Source: Acanthosepion lycidas (Eukaryota > Mollusca > Cephalopoda > Sepiida > Sepiidae). From it: DNA of 64,000 nucleotides. The position numbers and the translations under genes were made by a program. The notes below the pieces were generated by a model, which saw only the letters and a list, made by a program, of their open reading frames with translations, was not told where the DNA came from and ran no database searches. Numbering within the stretch: the stretch's first letter is position 1; the number at the start of each line of letters is the position of its first letter. Where the stretch lies: assembly GCA_963932145.1 (NCBI GenBank), contig OZ010577.1, forward strand, positions 21,941,464 to 22,005,463, in the 5' to 3' direction. Positions 12,004 through 23,680 of this stretch are shown here, piece by piece.

Positions 12004-12360
12004 ATGCACAATCGAGTAGTGGATAGTGACTCAGATTGAGGAATCAGAGAGCCAAGTTTGAATTCTAGTCGAATCCATTACATTCACTTACATGCTAATG
12101 CCCTTGGGAAAGAGATTAATCCTCTTCTCTCTCTAGTTATGGTTAAATAGCAGACTGGGTTCTATAGCCTTGGATAGCAACTGATCTGGGAGAAGGACAA
12201 CTCTGAATTCAAAACCTGTGGAGGGTCATTTGGGGACCTTGTGACATACAACGGGGAAAATCCACTATATATATCATATGTTTGGCTTATGAATGAGGAT
12301 TTAGGGGGCCTGTTGCAGGCCTCTCTCCAGTTATTAGGAAGACCTACAGGAAACAAACAG
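12002..12360 (+). mobile_element. SINE-A1, tRNA-like head
   Basis: The head (12002-12075) has an A-box-like cgagtagtggatagtg and a B-box-like aagtttgaattct, spaced as in tRNA-derived pol III promoters. The body (12105-12245) matches the reverse complement of 21900-22165 over blocks such as cccttgggaaag and agcagactgggttct. The 3' end is not sharply defined. It is non-autonomous and would have relied on a LINE for movement. Confidence 0.65.
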
Positions 12361-13167
12361 GTTTTTCTTTTGTGGAAACTGGAGTAGAATTGGTGTCTGA
12401 AAGGAGTACCAAATTTATAGCATGTCCATCTTCTTTCCCTAAGTCTATGAAATGATTCAGTGCCGGCAGTCGACTAGAAAACATTATTTAATGAAAACAG
12501 CTGCCATAAAACAATTGTAGATGTCACAAGAAACAAGTATCGTTTTTAGGAAATTCCTCTATCTTTTTTTGTTGTACCCTTTTGTTGTGTTGGTTGGAGG
12601 CTGGATCAGCAAACAGTTAAGCTTTTTTTTTGTTTACCAGCAATGTAACATCAGATGAAAAGTTGTTTCATTAACCATCAACATTTACTTTTTGTGCTGA
12701 TTTAACCAAAAAATTACAAAGTAATATTTTACTTATGTAGCATACATGTAATTTTATAGGCATTGATTACCAAGGCACCTTTTTTAATGCCCAAACTTAC
12801 TACTGCTGGGTCTATATTTCCCTTCTAATTCCATTTGTGCTTCTGTTGAACGAGCTTTTGCTCTCTTATTTATGAATTTACTTACCATAATTCCTACCTT
12901 TCTGCATACCTGTAACGGACAGGAAATTGACTTACAGCAGATATTTAAGAGTAAAAGTGATTTGACAGTTATTAAATCAATAAGTAATCTCGCATACAAA
13001 CAATAAAAATTTCTCTGATATTACCAAACATGTCATCTCCAAGTAATCAGATAAAAAGCAACTTGTTCAATAGTGGTATATATTGAAAAAAAAAAAAAAA
13101 TAAAAAAAAAAAAAAATGACCTTCTAAAATCAACTGGGATTACTGTCTTATATACACATACACACAT
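12361..13167. other. Unassigned interval with A-rich tract
   Basis: No recognisable domain. An A-rich tract lies at 13085-13116. Confidence 0.4.
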
Positions 13168-14034
13168 ATGGTGCAAGAGACAAATTGTCATCTAAACTAC
13201 ACAAAAATGAAAATAATACTAACATCTCATTTTAACAGATATTTTTTTTTAATAATTTTGGTAAATATATCTTGAAATACTAAAGAGTAAATTTATACAA
13301 TAAAATTGCCATCGACTCCAATCACAACATCCAGATGACTTCAGAAACTCCTGCAGCTCATCTGGATGGTCTACGTGTTTAAGTTGGTGAATGCTGCCAT
13401 AATCCTTGCCTTCAGTTCATCTTTGGTGTTACAAGGAGCTTCGTTGGTCTCTCGCTCAACTGCACCCCACACATAATCAAGGGGGTTTTAGTCTGGGGCA
13501 TTAGGTGGCCAGATGTGAGGGGTAATATGGTCAAAGAAATTGTCTGACAGTCATGACCAAGTTCTCCTGCTTGTGTGGCATGGTGCAGAGTCCTGTTGCC
13601 AGACACAGGCTCTTCCAGTAGCTACCCTCTTCACCCAGGGCAGCACTACCTCCTCAAGGCACTTTATATAGTCCGCATGTTGAGTTTGAGGCCCTCACCA
13701 ACAAATTTGGGAGTTCTTTTCAGAATGATCAGAGTGAGTTTTCTGTGCTGCTGTACATTAGAATCATCCAACTCTTTCTGAATCCCCTGCACTGTCATCA
13801 GATTGATACCTAAACATACTGAAATGTTTATATTGGATATCTCGGTGCAAATGTCAAGCAGTAGAGCATGCCAGTTCCAAATTTCTGGCAGAGTGAATTG
13901 TGTCATAGTGCATTTTTTTCTTACAGACAGTGCCCAAATGACCCTACTATACTGTGCAGCCAACAAAATCCAAAGCAAACAACATGTGTGAAATGAAAAA
14001 TATGAAATGGTGACAATTAACCTCTCAGACATTA
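13168..14034 (-). mobile_element. Tc1/mariner-type element M2, copy 1 (internally deleted)
   Basis: Minus-strand translation gives an N-terminal HTH piece (NISVCLGINLMTVQGIQKELD, about 13830-13770) in the open frame at 14059-13664. The frame then jumps to the catalytic-core C-terminal half (a QQDSAPCHT-like box near 13600, a NPLDYVWGAVERET-like box near 13470) and the family C terminus near 13320. Sequence between the HTH and the second catalytic box is missing. The ends carry TIR-like ggtgcaa...aaattg (13170-13187) and its counterpart near 14008-14034. It is homologous to 38966-39848. Confidence 0.75.
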
Positions 14035-14719
14035 TATAATACAACCATAATAGTTTCATCCATATTGCAAAAAACAGCTCAAAATAATGGAAGCATTAAT
14101 AATAAAAAAGAAATGTCAACACCCAATAATATCAAGTATGAATACAACCACAATATGATGATCGTGTTTGGAAAATAAAAATATCATTCCCATCACTATA
14201 GATACACATATACAAAAAAATCTACATATTCAGTGAAAATTTTTTTTAAATCCTTAATAATGGCAAATAAAATAGCCAAAAGCACTCAGATAAATGGAAC
14301 ATTCAGGCAGTTTTTACATATTTTATGCCCAGAAAAAAAAAACTTATACAAATGTAAGAAAAAATTGAATAGAAAGCTTTATCATCATACCTTGACAGTT
14401 GTTTTTAATGAAACTTGTATAAAAGAGGGATTTCTGCCCAAAATACACACACACACACACATATATATATATGAAATATAAAAAAAATTAGGAATCACTG
14501 ACATACCCACTATCATGGTTTCAACCATTGAGGTCTAGTCAGGCTATAGATGCTAGTTAATTTCTTAACACTGTCTTATTTCATGTGTGCACAACCAGAA
14601 GTATTACAAAAGAGGAGGGGTGAGGCAAGAATTGGGGATGGGGGGATGTAATGGAAATGAGAAAAACTTTTTTTTTGTACTCTCATCTGTGTTCATATAA
14701 ACCCAAAATATACTTTCTA
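14035..14719. other. Unassigned interval with (CA)n(TA)n
   Basis: AT-rich. A (CA)n(TA)n run lies at 14445-14472. No domain recognised. Confidence 0.4.
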
Positions 14720-15935
14720 GCATGCTTACACTCTGACATGATCGCAGATTTTTCATTCAACAACTTTTCTTGGTCTGGATACTTTACTATCACTAGTTTT
14801 TCTTCCTGGCACAGTTTACAGACATCACTACCATTATTGTAAGGCTTGCCTCTCCTCAGTATACTCTATCTTATATGAGGGCTTTTGTTGTTATTTCTAT
14901 CTTTTAATTCCCACAGATGGCTGGCCAGTCTGATACAATTTCTATGGTTTTCTATTTTGAATGATGATTTGTGATTGTACCATCTCTTTTTCAAGGTAGT
15001 TTCAATACACCCCACATATATCTTGCTCTGGCCATTTTCAGCCTTCACTTCTGCTTTGTAAACCACTCTGTTTTACAAACACCATCCAATGGACACATTT
15101 TTTTCTATACAGTGACACTTCTTGCTATCCACCATACTTTGCTGCACACTGTTCTTGAAATTCTTGGTATTTTGTCTTGTCATTGTAGTACCCAATTTGC
15201 TAGTATAGCTGTAACTTAATTTCATTGTGTTTCTATGTAACACAGAACTCTTAGGGAAGTGCTTATCAAGCAACTTGAAAAATATTTTCCCTATGTTAGA
15301 TTTCACATCTAAATTAAACGGGGGGGGGGCAAATAATGTTCCATTTTCTTCTTTTATTTCTTATTTGTTGATATATTTGAGGTCTGAATTACAATTTATT
15401 TTTATGCCCTTCCTCTTTCAATGCTTTTTTTGTACACTATCTTTTTTCTTCAAAAATGGTTTTTCAAAAAGAATTTCTGGTTTCTGCACTCGATTCCTTT
15501 AGGGATGTGCTTGATTAGACTTGCAGGGTGGGTGGATCCAGTGTTCACATACATCAATTTCATGCTTGTTCTCCAGATTAAATACCACATCCAAATATTG
15601 GATGACTTTCGTGTTCATATCAACCTCAATTTCAAACTTGAGGCTCTTGAAGAGTTGAAACACCAGTTTTCTGTCATTCACTTTTCTGTTGTCTGGCACT
15701 ATCATCATCCTGTTGTCCCTACACATTCTGTGGCTATCTATGCAGATTATTTTGTTGATCTTATTAAAAATATACAGGCCCATCAATTCAGAAACCTCAG
15801 CTCTATTGAACAAAACTTGTGGGACATCAAATGCACCTTTGCCTGATTTCTTAATCAATACTTTGCCATTGTGGAAAAACACAGTTTTATGACAATGACT
15901 GTTCCGGTGGCATATCAACAAAGCCCTAAGCAAAC
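14720..15935 (-). mobile_element. Penelope-like element relic 2 (RT fingers to GIY-YIG)
   Basis: The minus-strand frame 15933-15499 is the PLE reverse-transcriptase core: a GAFDVPQVLFNRAEVSELMG block, then the active-site region, then QYLDVVFNLENK and a HPPCKSNQ-type end. Next come the RNTMKLSYSYTSKLGTTM connector (about 15235-15180), a CHCIEKNVSIGWCL Cys-rich linker (15115-15075), the GIY-YIG core KIYVGCIETTLKKRWYNHKS (about 15022-14965), and a CKLCQEEK...ECKHARKYIL C-terminal zinc-like motif (about 14830-14710). The active site is degraded from the usual YRDD to CRDN at 15712-15723, and frameshifts are present. It is a pseudogene of a different subfamily from 10895-11915. Confidence 0.8.
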
Positions 15936-16010
15936 TTCAAAGCCTCAAGCAATCCTTTCTCAGATATAGATATTTAAAAATCCTTGATGTCATATTTCAT
16001 GAATACATAT

Positions 16011-16160
16011 TGTTAATCCTCAATGAATCAACTAAGATAATCCTTCTGTTAGTCTGAATATTGACAACCTGACAAATAACACATTTTCAATATGGCTGCC
16101 AACATTTTATAGACACTAAACAACCATCAAAAGGCAAGGGCAATAACTACAACATTAACA
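16011..16160 (-). repeat. LTR of the copia-like element (3' LTR)
   Basis: This starts tgttaatcct and ends attaaca on the plus strand. It is about 150 bp and shares most of its sequence with 17571-17746, with a deletion of about 25 bp relative to it. Confidence 0.75.
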
Positions 16161-17570
16161 CTTCCCCCACTTCTTCAGAGGCATGCTGAGTTCATCATAA
16201 CACAGGCAACAAAGAAATTTTATAAGACGTAAGTGAGATTTTCATTGGGCTCCATAATATATCCAAGAATCTTGGATGAGGGAACATCTCACTTGGTAAG
16301 TGAGTCAGCTATTTGGTGATTTGTGGGCACTCATTTAATATCAGACAATTCTTTATTGATCAACATTTCATGCAAGATAGCCATCTCAATTCTAAGTTTT
16401 TTTTTTATCCAGAATCTGAGTGCTAGAATGGGCTGATTCACAAACACCAGAATTATCTGTTTTGCATACAACAAGTATGTTATTCACAACATCCTCAAAA
16501 CCCAACAGAAGAAGGAATTTCCTGTAGTATCTTACATGTATCAGCCATGTCAACCATTGCCAGTGTCTCAGCAGCTTGTGTACTTTTCACAACTCTCTTT
16601 ACACATCTTGACTGCCAAGAAATAGACTTGGAGGTGCTGTTACTACCAACAAGCATTACTTAGCAAAGGAAGCATTACTGTAGGCAACCATTTTAGCTGT
16701 CTTAAAAGTGAAGGTATTTCACATTCAACAACATCAGTAGTTATTTCTGACCTTATGTTCCCAATAAAACAGGGAACAGTCAATTTCTTTGCAGATTCTA
16801 AGTGTAGCGCTATCACTAAAAGAAAATGCCGAAGCAGAGGTTTGTTCCACAATTAAAGACCACTCATAATCACTTAATGAATTCAAATATTCTTGAAGCC
16901 AATCTTTACCACAGACAATGGTTGAACATCCTGTGTTCAAAATAGCAAAACCCTCCGCATCAATCACCAAGGAACTGCAACGTTGTACTATAAGTACCAC
17001 CCACAAAGAAGGACAACAGAACATTTTCTGATGTATTCCTTTGCAGGCCATAATCACTGTTGTTATATGCATGAGAGCATTCATGAGCCCAATGAAATTT
17101 TGATTCTCATATGATACATCTTGAAACCTGCCCACCATGACCCAGAGGATTTAATTTATGGCCATATGACTGTATAAAAAGTTGCCTGTTTGAAGTGCAA
17201 CCATCCTGATTGGCAAAAGTATATGGTCAACCCTGTCCATGTCTGAATCTATTTGTAAAAAGGGTGTTCTGACTTTCCATTTTTATCTCAGGCTGTGGGG
17301 TACATTTATCAATATTTGAAGGAGTAACTGAATGGCCAAAAATATGTTTAATGGTCTCTTTCATATTTTTGAAAGACACTTCCTTCAATGCCAACATTAT
17401 TAAGTATGCATCCTTCTCAGGAAGGTTTACATATGAAAGGAGCATAAATGCTATTACTGGGTCTGGAAAAGCTATGTATTAGAATTATCTATTCTTAGAT
17501 AAATTATAAGTCTTAGAGTCACAAAACTTAATTTCTTTTGCAGATCAGCTACGCTCTGCTGCCTACTATC

Positions 17571-17746
17571 TGTTAATCCTCCATGAATCAATTGCATCTG
17601 CAATAAGGTAATCTTCTGTTCGTCTGAATATTGACAACTGAACAATTGAAACCTTTTCAATATGGCTGCCAGCATTTTATAGAAGCCGCCACCTGGTAGC
17701 ACTAAACAACAACCAAAAGGCAAAGGCAATAACTACAATATTAACA
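17571..17746 (-). repeat. LTR of the copia-like element (5' LTR)
   Basis: 176 bp bounded by TGTTAA...AACA ends. Directly inside it on the minus strand lies ggcagcagagcg, a plausible remnant of a primer-binding site. The two LTRs differ by substitutions and indels, so the insertion is old. No clear 5-bp TSD remains. Confidence 0.75.
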
Positions 17747-18769
17747 CAAGCCTTTGCTTATTTGTAACCAAGAAATACACTCATTTTTTTTTCTTAATAA
17801 ATTACACATTTTCTAAGATTCCTTGGCTTATTTTATCTAATTCAGTCTTTGTTAGCTTGATTAGGCAAAATGCAGGATTATTAAGGAAGTTATCTTTATG
17901 GCTAGAAATGCTTGTTACATATATTTTATTTCAAACATTATTATTAGTGGATGCTCATATTTGAAATAGATGCCTCACTTTTATTTTAAACAGTATGATG
18001 TCTATCAGCCTGGCCTGCACATTTGAGAAATTTTAATGAAGAAAATATGCATCTCCCTTTGTGGAAGAAACCATCATTTGATCTAGCATGCTTTACTACT
18101 CAGCCATGAAGAGCATCACAGTTCAGCAAGGTTCTATTTTCCCTTTTCACAAAAAGCTAATCCTCTCTAATCACATTATTTTTCTTGAAAGCTCATAACA
18201 GCTCAGTTTTGTATCCAAAATGTAAACAAATTTCTAAAGAATTAATGGATTTATTTTTAATCTAACATTTAATTTTAATCTAACTGTATTATAATGCATA
18301 CTTGTATTTGAAATAGATGTCCCATTTTTATTTTAGACAGTGTGTATTATGTCACTCCTACCAGTGTATGGTGTGTGTGTGTGTGTGTGTGTGATTGTAT
18401 GTATGTAAATATAAATACACACACACAAGGGTATGCTGAAAACTTCTTGGCCCAAACCACTTTCCAAAATATGACAATGAGAAAACATCAAAATTTTGAA
18501 GGTAATTCCTTCTAAGAAAGGATAACACTCCTTATTCATTATTAGGCAATAATTAGATATTTATATAGAGACTTATTGTATGTGTCTATTCAATGTGTCC
18601 TTTTGTTGCACATCTTTGACATGGCTTCATGAGTTTATCTTCATGCAATTTAGAAACTTTATAGCTGATAAACTAGTTTAATTGTAGTTTTTATAGGTCT
18701 TTGGAGAACTGAAATTATTCCCATCAAGAGAAATTTGAAAGATTAAACTATGCGATACTAAAATGAATT
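17747..18769. other. Unassigned interval with a diverged direct repeat
   Basis: A segment near 17950-18000 recurs, diverged, near 18298-18350 (shared core tatttgaaatagatg then ttttattttaaacagt). A (GT)n run lies at 18369-18392. Nothing coding. Confidence 0.45.
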
Positions 18770-19125
18770 TCTTTTTGTTCAGCACCCACTGAGCCAATCT
18801 AAGATTTATACTGCAACAACGAGGAGCAGACCATTTATTTACATTCTCTGAGAGAGAGTGCATAACCTGGCTCTTGGCCACATCTTGAACACATCTATTG
18901 ATGGCTTTCTAATGGTTTTTCCTACCCAGTTTTACTCACGAGGCCTGGGTCAACCCATAGCGTGATTTTCAAGCACTTTCTAAATGTTACCATGACAGCA
19001 TGATTGCCTCCCCCAGGCCGATAACATGAAGAAGTTACCTTCCTGACAAATTGACAACGGTCAGATTCAAACTTATGTCTTATGGTCAGAAAGTAAACAT
19101 TCTAATCCCTTTCAGTTACTTGTCA
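18770..19125 (-). mobile_element. SINE-B copy, tRNA-like head
   Basis: This aligns with 59330-59690: the block at 18781-18870 matches 59337-59420, and 18905-19090 matches 59465-59660. Read on the minus strand, the tRNA-like head is near 19060-19120 with a B-box-like aagtttgaatctg. It is more diverged than the 59-kb copy, and no TSD was recognised. Confidence 0.6.
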
Positions 19126-19554
19126 ATATAATAATATGCTACCAATTGCTAGAGGTGTAAAAACACTTTGAGTAAATATTAATATATAATTGAGAAGTGT
19201 TTTTTTGTTTTTAAATACTAAGCTCGACAATTTTAAACAAGCCTCATATTTGGTGTACACACTAAATTCATGAAAAGTTTTTAATGTCAAAAAAACAAAA
19301 AAAAAACAATTACTCATGAGGAAAGAATTGTTTGTTTTTTTGTTTTTTTGCTTTTATATGAACTTCTCTTTAAAAGTAATAATTACTATTTACAACAATT
19401 TTTCATCATTTTTTTTAATGTCTGAAACAAATGAAATCTATTAATTTTTTTTTCTTCCAGATGTTTTTGACTTGTGAGACCAAATTGTAAAATACAAACT
19501 TTTCTTAGTTTCATATTTCATCTGCTTCCCATCAGTAAAAGGAAATGGTGAGAA
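19126..19554. other. Unassigned AT-rich interval
   Basis: Several T-rich runs. Nothing recognised. Confidence 0.4.
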
Positions 19555-20275
19555 ACTGAAAAACAAAGGTACATTGGGATAGAGAAAGATGCCTTCTAAG
19601 ACTTAAGCAAAGTATTAAGATACAGAAGAACTTTGTTAGAAAAAAAAGAAATGAATAGTGAACAGTACTCCTCAGTACTCCTATATTACAGTGAATACTA
19701 GACTATCTCCTCATAGATGAAGAAGAGACTTTAAGCAAAAAAAATGTGATTCTACAGAAGGATGCTGAGAATACCATAGACTGAACATGTAAGCAACAAC
19801 AAAGTTTTAGAGAAAATGAAAACAAAAAGGAGACTTATACTTAACATCAAGAAGAGATAGTTGAAATTCCTAGGGCACATAATGAGTCAAGAGGGCTTGG
19901 GAAATTTGACACTTACAGGACATATTGAAGGCAAAAGGAATAGAGGAAAAATCATGCATACCGTACCTATCAAGCTTCTACGTTAACAGTTTCTTTTCTC
20001 GCACTTCTCCCTTCCAGTTTTATGCTTTCCAGAAAACTTTAATCAGAAAAAATCTAAATGCAATGTCAATCACTATCTACTGTCCTCCTGATTAAACTTT
20101 TCTCTTTCTAATTCTTCAACACCTAATAATTCCTTGTGTCTTAGTGGCTTTAGGGTGAAACCAATAAAAAAATAGCAAAAAGACAAAATATATTAAGAGC
20201 TATAAAGAACAAGAAATTGTAGAGAGCCATGACTGTCAATATCCTGAAGGGGACATAGAAGAGGAGTTTTAGGTA
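19555..20275 (+). mobile_element. LINE-A 3' end, interrupted
   Basis: This matches 8660-9195 of the long LINE-A, including the cagaaggatgctgag block (19757-19771), the GHIMSQE-like region and the final AMTVNILKGT-like closing block near 20230-20260. It is split by the LINE-C fragment at 19976-20160. Reading frames are broken. Confidence 0.65.
19976..20160 (+). mobile_element. LINE-C 3' fragment nested in LINE-A
   Basis: This begins with a segment equivalent to the C-terminal coding end at 22840-23070 (reverse) and 6625-6720, and ends with the LINE-C 3' UTR phrase cttgtgtcttagtggcttta. LINE-A sequence resumes just beyond, so the LINE-C insertion is the younger. Confidence 0.55.
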
Positions 20276-21059
20276 TTCTTTATTTTTTTATTAACATTAC
20301 CAGTTTAATGTAAGTACTAAAGAAACTTATAAGTTCATTGTAACCAGTCTTAAAATCTTTGCCTACTTCAGCTCATCAATAATAAAGTCCAGGAAAGAGA
20401 AATTAATCAATCAGATATTCCTGCACGGTGTCTTTACAAACATATAAATTGGGTAAAACAGCACCAACAGATAAAAGAGCCATCAATATAATTAAATCTC
20501 ATGCAACACTGTCAGAGGTAAACAGATTGCGAATAACGATAAACACAAACAAGATCAAAACAGTATCACTCTTCTTATCAAACTAAGAGGAAGACAGTAA
20601 GTACAGAATTCTACAAAACCTATACATTTTATCTTTTAATACACTAATAACATTACTGAGGACCTAATGTCAGAACTGGATTTTTTTTTTTTTTTTTCTC
20701 CAAATGGTCAGAATTGTTTCTTTCTATTGTCTTTAAGTATTTCACGAGATATACATGATGTAGCTTAACTGTTAATGTCATGGAAAAAATAACTGATAAA
20801 CCAAATATATGAGGTGCTTATGTTCACTTAAAATTAATACCTTTAGCAAATCCATTTCTCCCTGCTTTCATTCTCATTATATCTTGACAAAAGAATCTTG
20901 TCAATGGCATGCCACAAGACTTGACAGAGAGGAGAGTATTTGAATGAGCATTTAAGGCAAACTATTCCCCTATAGCTACCTTACATTCCCAGATATGAGT
21001 AGCAAAAATCTGTTATCCTTATAGCCAACCTTGACAGAAACAAATTAAGAGAGTGATTG
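20276..21059. other. Unassigned interval
   Basis: AT-rich. A poly(T) run lies at about 20682-20698. The block at 20935-20990 resembles 21355-21420, so part may belong to the SINE-C repeat. Confidence 0.35.
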
Positions 21060-21365
21060 AATGGTGATTTTCTAAGTGCAGCTTAAATGTGGCACAAGGT
21101 CGAAAGTATAGAGCACCCAGGGAGAATCAAACTCACTACTCAGTTGAAATGTTTTTAGCAAGACAAGCTTGCTTATCATTAGGCTACATTGAAGAGCTCT
21201 TTAATTTTCTAAGCATAGCTTAGATGTGGCACATAGCTTAGATGTGGCACATAGCCAAAAGTATGGGGCACCCAGTGAGGATTAACTCACTATTTAGTTG
21301 TAATTGATCTAGTGAGACAAGCTTGCTAGCTATTGCATTATGTCAGAGTGCCCAAAGAGAGTGGT
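21060..21365 (-). mobile_element. SINE-C, two tandem copies
   Basis: Two related units (about 21060-21200 and 21200-21365) share cttaaatgtggcaca, gcacccag.gag and gacaagcttgct blocks. On the minus strand each has an A-box-like tagcctaatgataagcaagc and a B-box-like gagtttgattctcc, as in a tRNA-derived head. The second unit has an 18-bp tandem duplication at 21214-21249. Confidence 0.55.
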
Positions 21366-21776
21366 TGAATGAGCTGTTAGGCAAACCACTTTCCCATAAC
21401 TACCTTACTCCACAGACAGCAGTAATATTGACAATTTAAAAAGATACTGTTACACCTATTGCCTGGCGTTAAAGAGGATATTTATAATTGATATGTTCAA
21501 AAGCGACAATCTTGGGCAGGGCTGTCCTAGTCCACTTCAAAGTATTCCTATTGAAATATCACAACCTTATCCTTTCCACTTTTCAAAATAGTCTATAAAG
21601 ACCTATTTTTCTTAGATCAATGATTAAAAATGACTTGAAAGTGAATTGATAGTTTAGGTCTTAAGGAAGACAATTCTTCTGCTGCACTCTACAGGCCATA
21701 GCTACAAAAAACAGAGACTTACCAATAACAACATCATTTAAGCACCACCAGCACCAACCTAATAACTAAAACAAGT
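21366..21776. other. Unassigned interval
   Basis: No recognisable domain or terminal repeat. Confidence 0.35.
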
Positions 21777-22330
21777 AGCACATGGAATGAGAAGGGAAAA
21801 TAATGACAATCGAGATGTTAATTTTTCACATTACCTTAAGCAAACATCCTCCCATCAATACTCAGTCAGTTATAGGTCATGCATGGTACAGCCTTAGGCA
21901 ATCATGTATCTTTTGATACATGACTGATGAGGTAGATTTTTTTCCCCACAGTAGGTTGCCACTTCTTTCTGAGGTAGACCAGTTGCCATCCAATGTTACA
22001 GAACCCAGTCTGTCCTGCTATTTTACCCATAGTTGGGAGGAGAAGAGGAGGATTCATACCTTTCCCAAGGATATTAGCACATAAGTGAATGCAATGGATT
22101 TGACTGGAATTCAAACTCGGCTCTCTGATTCCTCAATTCGAGCCGCTATACATTACTCCACCATGCCTCATTTACTCCATTAATACTAGAAAACTGTAAG
22201 TTGATTTTGAGAAGTCAAATTTCTAATTTCCTGAAAAACTTTTAAGGGAAAGATTTTATAAATTTCGACCAACAGTAATGCTTAACTGTTTAATTAATGA
22301 ATTTTGAATGTTTCTTGTATGGGAATGGCT
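21777..22330 (+). mobile_element. LINE-D C-terminal relic, split by a SINE
   Basis: Blocks gaaaataatgaca and cccatcaatac (21797-21865), then cctgaaaaac...gattttataaa (22232-22265), occur in the same order as in LINE-D at 39990-40140. SINE-A1 lies between them. The encoded region is the end of a LINE ORF2. It is heavily decayed. Confidence 0.5.
21880..22165 (-). mobile_element. SINE-A1 inserted in LINE-D
   Basis: This is the reverse complement of the 12002-12360 SINE over the head (ggaattcaaactcggctctctg near 22108-22129) and body (acagaacccagtctgtcctgc near 21999-22019). LINE-D sequence continues on both sides, so the SINE is the later insertion. Confidence 0.65.
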
Positions 22331-22399
22331 AACCATTACCGTTACTTATATGTAAACATTTACACACTGTTGGATTGCCAAATATATGTTGGGCAGTGT

Positions 22400-22690
22400 T
22401 GATATTATCCAATTGTTGAAAGTAGATAATTACACAAACATTTATAATAAATGAAGCACATGTAACTAGAACAGAAAATAATGACATGATCAAGACATTA
22501 GCTTTCCAGACAACATTAAACAAACTGTTTGGAAGGAAACTCCCATCAAAATTTGCAAGAGCTACAACAGTTACACAAACTTGAACAGTCAATGGTTTAT
22601 CAGTTATTTCTTCCATGACATTATCACTGAATGTTTGCAGTCTGGCAATGGTTAATTTTTCCGTTAGCATTTCAGGATCACAACCAGCTG
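22400..22690 (+). mobile_element. Second LINE-D fragment
   Basis: The gaaaataatgacatgatc and aaggaaactcccatcaaaat blocks match 39990-40060 on the same strand, and 58985-59130 in reverse complement. Frames are broken. Confidence 0.5.
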
Positions 22691-22834
22691 TTGTGTTCTA
22701 AATCTTGTTAATGGTCTGAATTTTTTCCACTTAAAAGTAAAAGTCACATATTACAGGTACCTAAATTGAGACAGAAGGGGTTGACATACCTATGCGATGT
22801 GATGTTTTGCAGTCATTTTTTTTTTTTTTTAATA

Positions 22835-23330
22835 ATTTCACCCCACACAAAACAGTAATTCTTTGTATCTTAGTGGCTTTATTGAATGAAAAAGAATAAG
22901 AGAAAAAGAAAAACATTATCAAGTACAGAGAACAAGTAAAGAACTGGAATTAAGATGACAGAGGATAACAATTGACACTGCATTTACATTTTTGAAGATC
23001 AAAGTCGACTCGAAAGCAATGAGCTGGAAAAGAGTTCTGCAAGTGAGAAGTGTGAAAGAAGAAACTGTTAGCATAGAACTTACTGTTACATAAAGCCATT
23101 TCAACTGTAAAATGATGAGACCTAGCTGCCAATCTAGTACTGCACTTAAATTTGTAAAGTGTTGGTATCAAAGAGGAAAGATCGTTTGAACAATTACCAT
23201 GAAAGTATTTATCGAAAAGGCACAGGGAAGCTACATTATAGCAATGAGAAAGTGAAGCTGAGATGCCATGTAAGGACAATAACATTGCAGATTCTTTGGA
23301 TTTTATCAAGACTCTAAATAAATATCAAAA
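22835..23330 (-). mobile_element. LINE-C 3' end
   Basis: The minus-strand frame 23309-22950 reads like the C-terminal domain of LINE-C ORF2 (LCLFDKYFHGNCSNDLSSL, then RLAARSHHFTVEMALCNSK), matching 37290-37450 on the plus strand (FTVEMVKCS). The 3' UTR and T-rich tail lie at 22815-22850. It is 5'-truncated. This is the best preserved LINE-C tail in the window. Confidence 0.7.
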
Positions 23331-23608
23331 GCAGCAAACCAGAAGTGGTAGCAATATTCAAAGCAAGGGTGAATAGTAGACTTATAAATGTGCAAGATAG
23401 ATTCTGCAGCAAACTTAGTAATTGATTAAATATAATCATTTTGTTTCATGTCAGCAGAAAACATTATCCAATTCAGTGACATGGCAACAGTCTTTCACAG
23501 ACAATGATGATCTTTGCAAGCACAAATAATATGCAATAATCAATAAGGAAGGTGTCAATTGTGCTGTTCTTCTTCGGTGATAAATACAAAACTCCAGGGA
23601 ATTCAGTA

Positions 23609-23680
23609 TATGCTATCCAGTGCATTTACTAATGGAGTAAGTTATGACTTACTCCATTAGTAAATGCACTGGATAGCATA
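23609..23680. repeat. Perfect 34-bp hairpin, 4-nt loop
   Basis: Bases 23609-23642 are an exact reverse complement of 23647-23680, separated by tatg. Weaker complementarity extends about 12 bp outward. No coding content. Confidence 0.9.

Larger units (their letters stand above)
16011..17746 (-). mobile_element. Ty1/copia-like LTR retrotransposon, internally deleted
   Basis: Two direct LTR copies flank about 1.4 kb. On the minus strand the order is: LTR; a gag piece (frame 17445-17227); a CCHC-type zinc knuckle near 17065-17110 in which the second Cys codon is a TGA stop (CII*ESKFHWAHEC); a retropepsin with NTGC instead of DTGC near 16935 (frame 17138-16734); a DVVECEIPSLL-type protease end (about 16730-16700); and an RNase H end (a LRIEMAI...ELSDIK.VPTNHQIADSLTK-type segment, 16440-16290) before the second LTR. 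Integrase and reverse transcriptase are absent. It is similar in type to copia elements of aquatic invertebrates. Confidence 0.75.
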
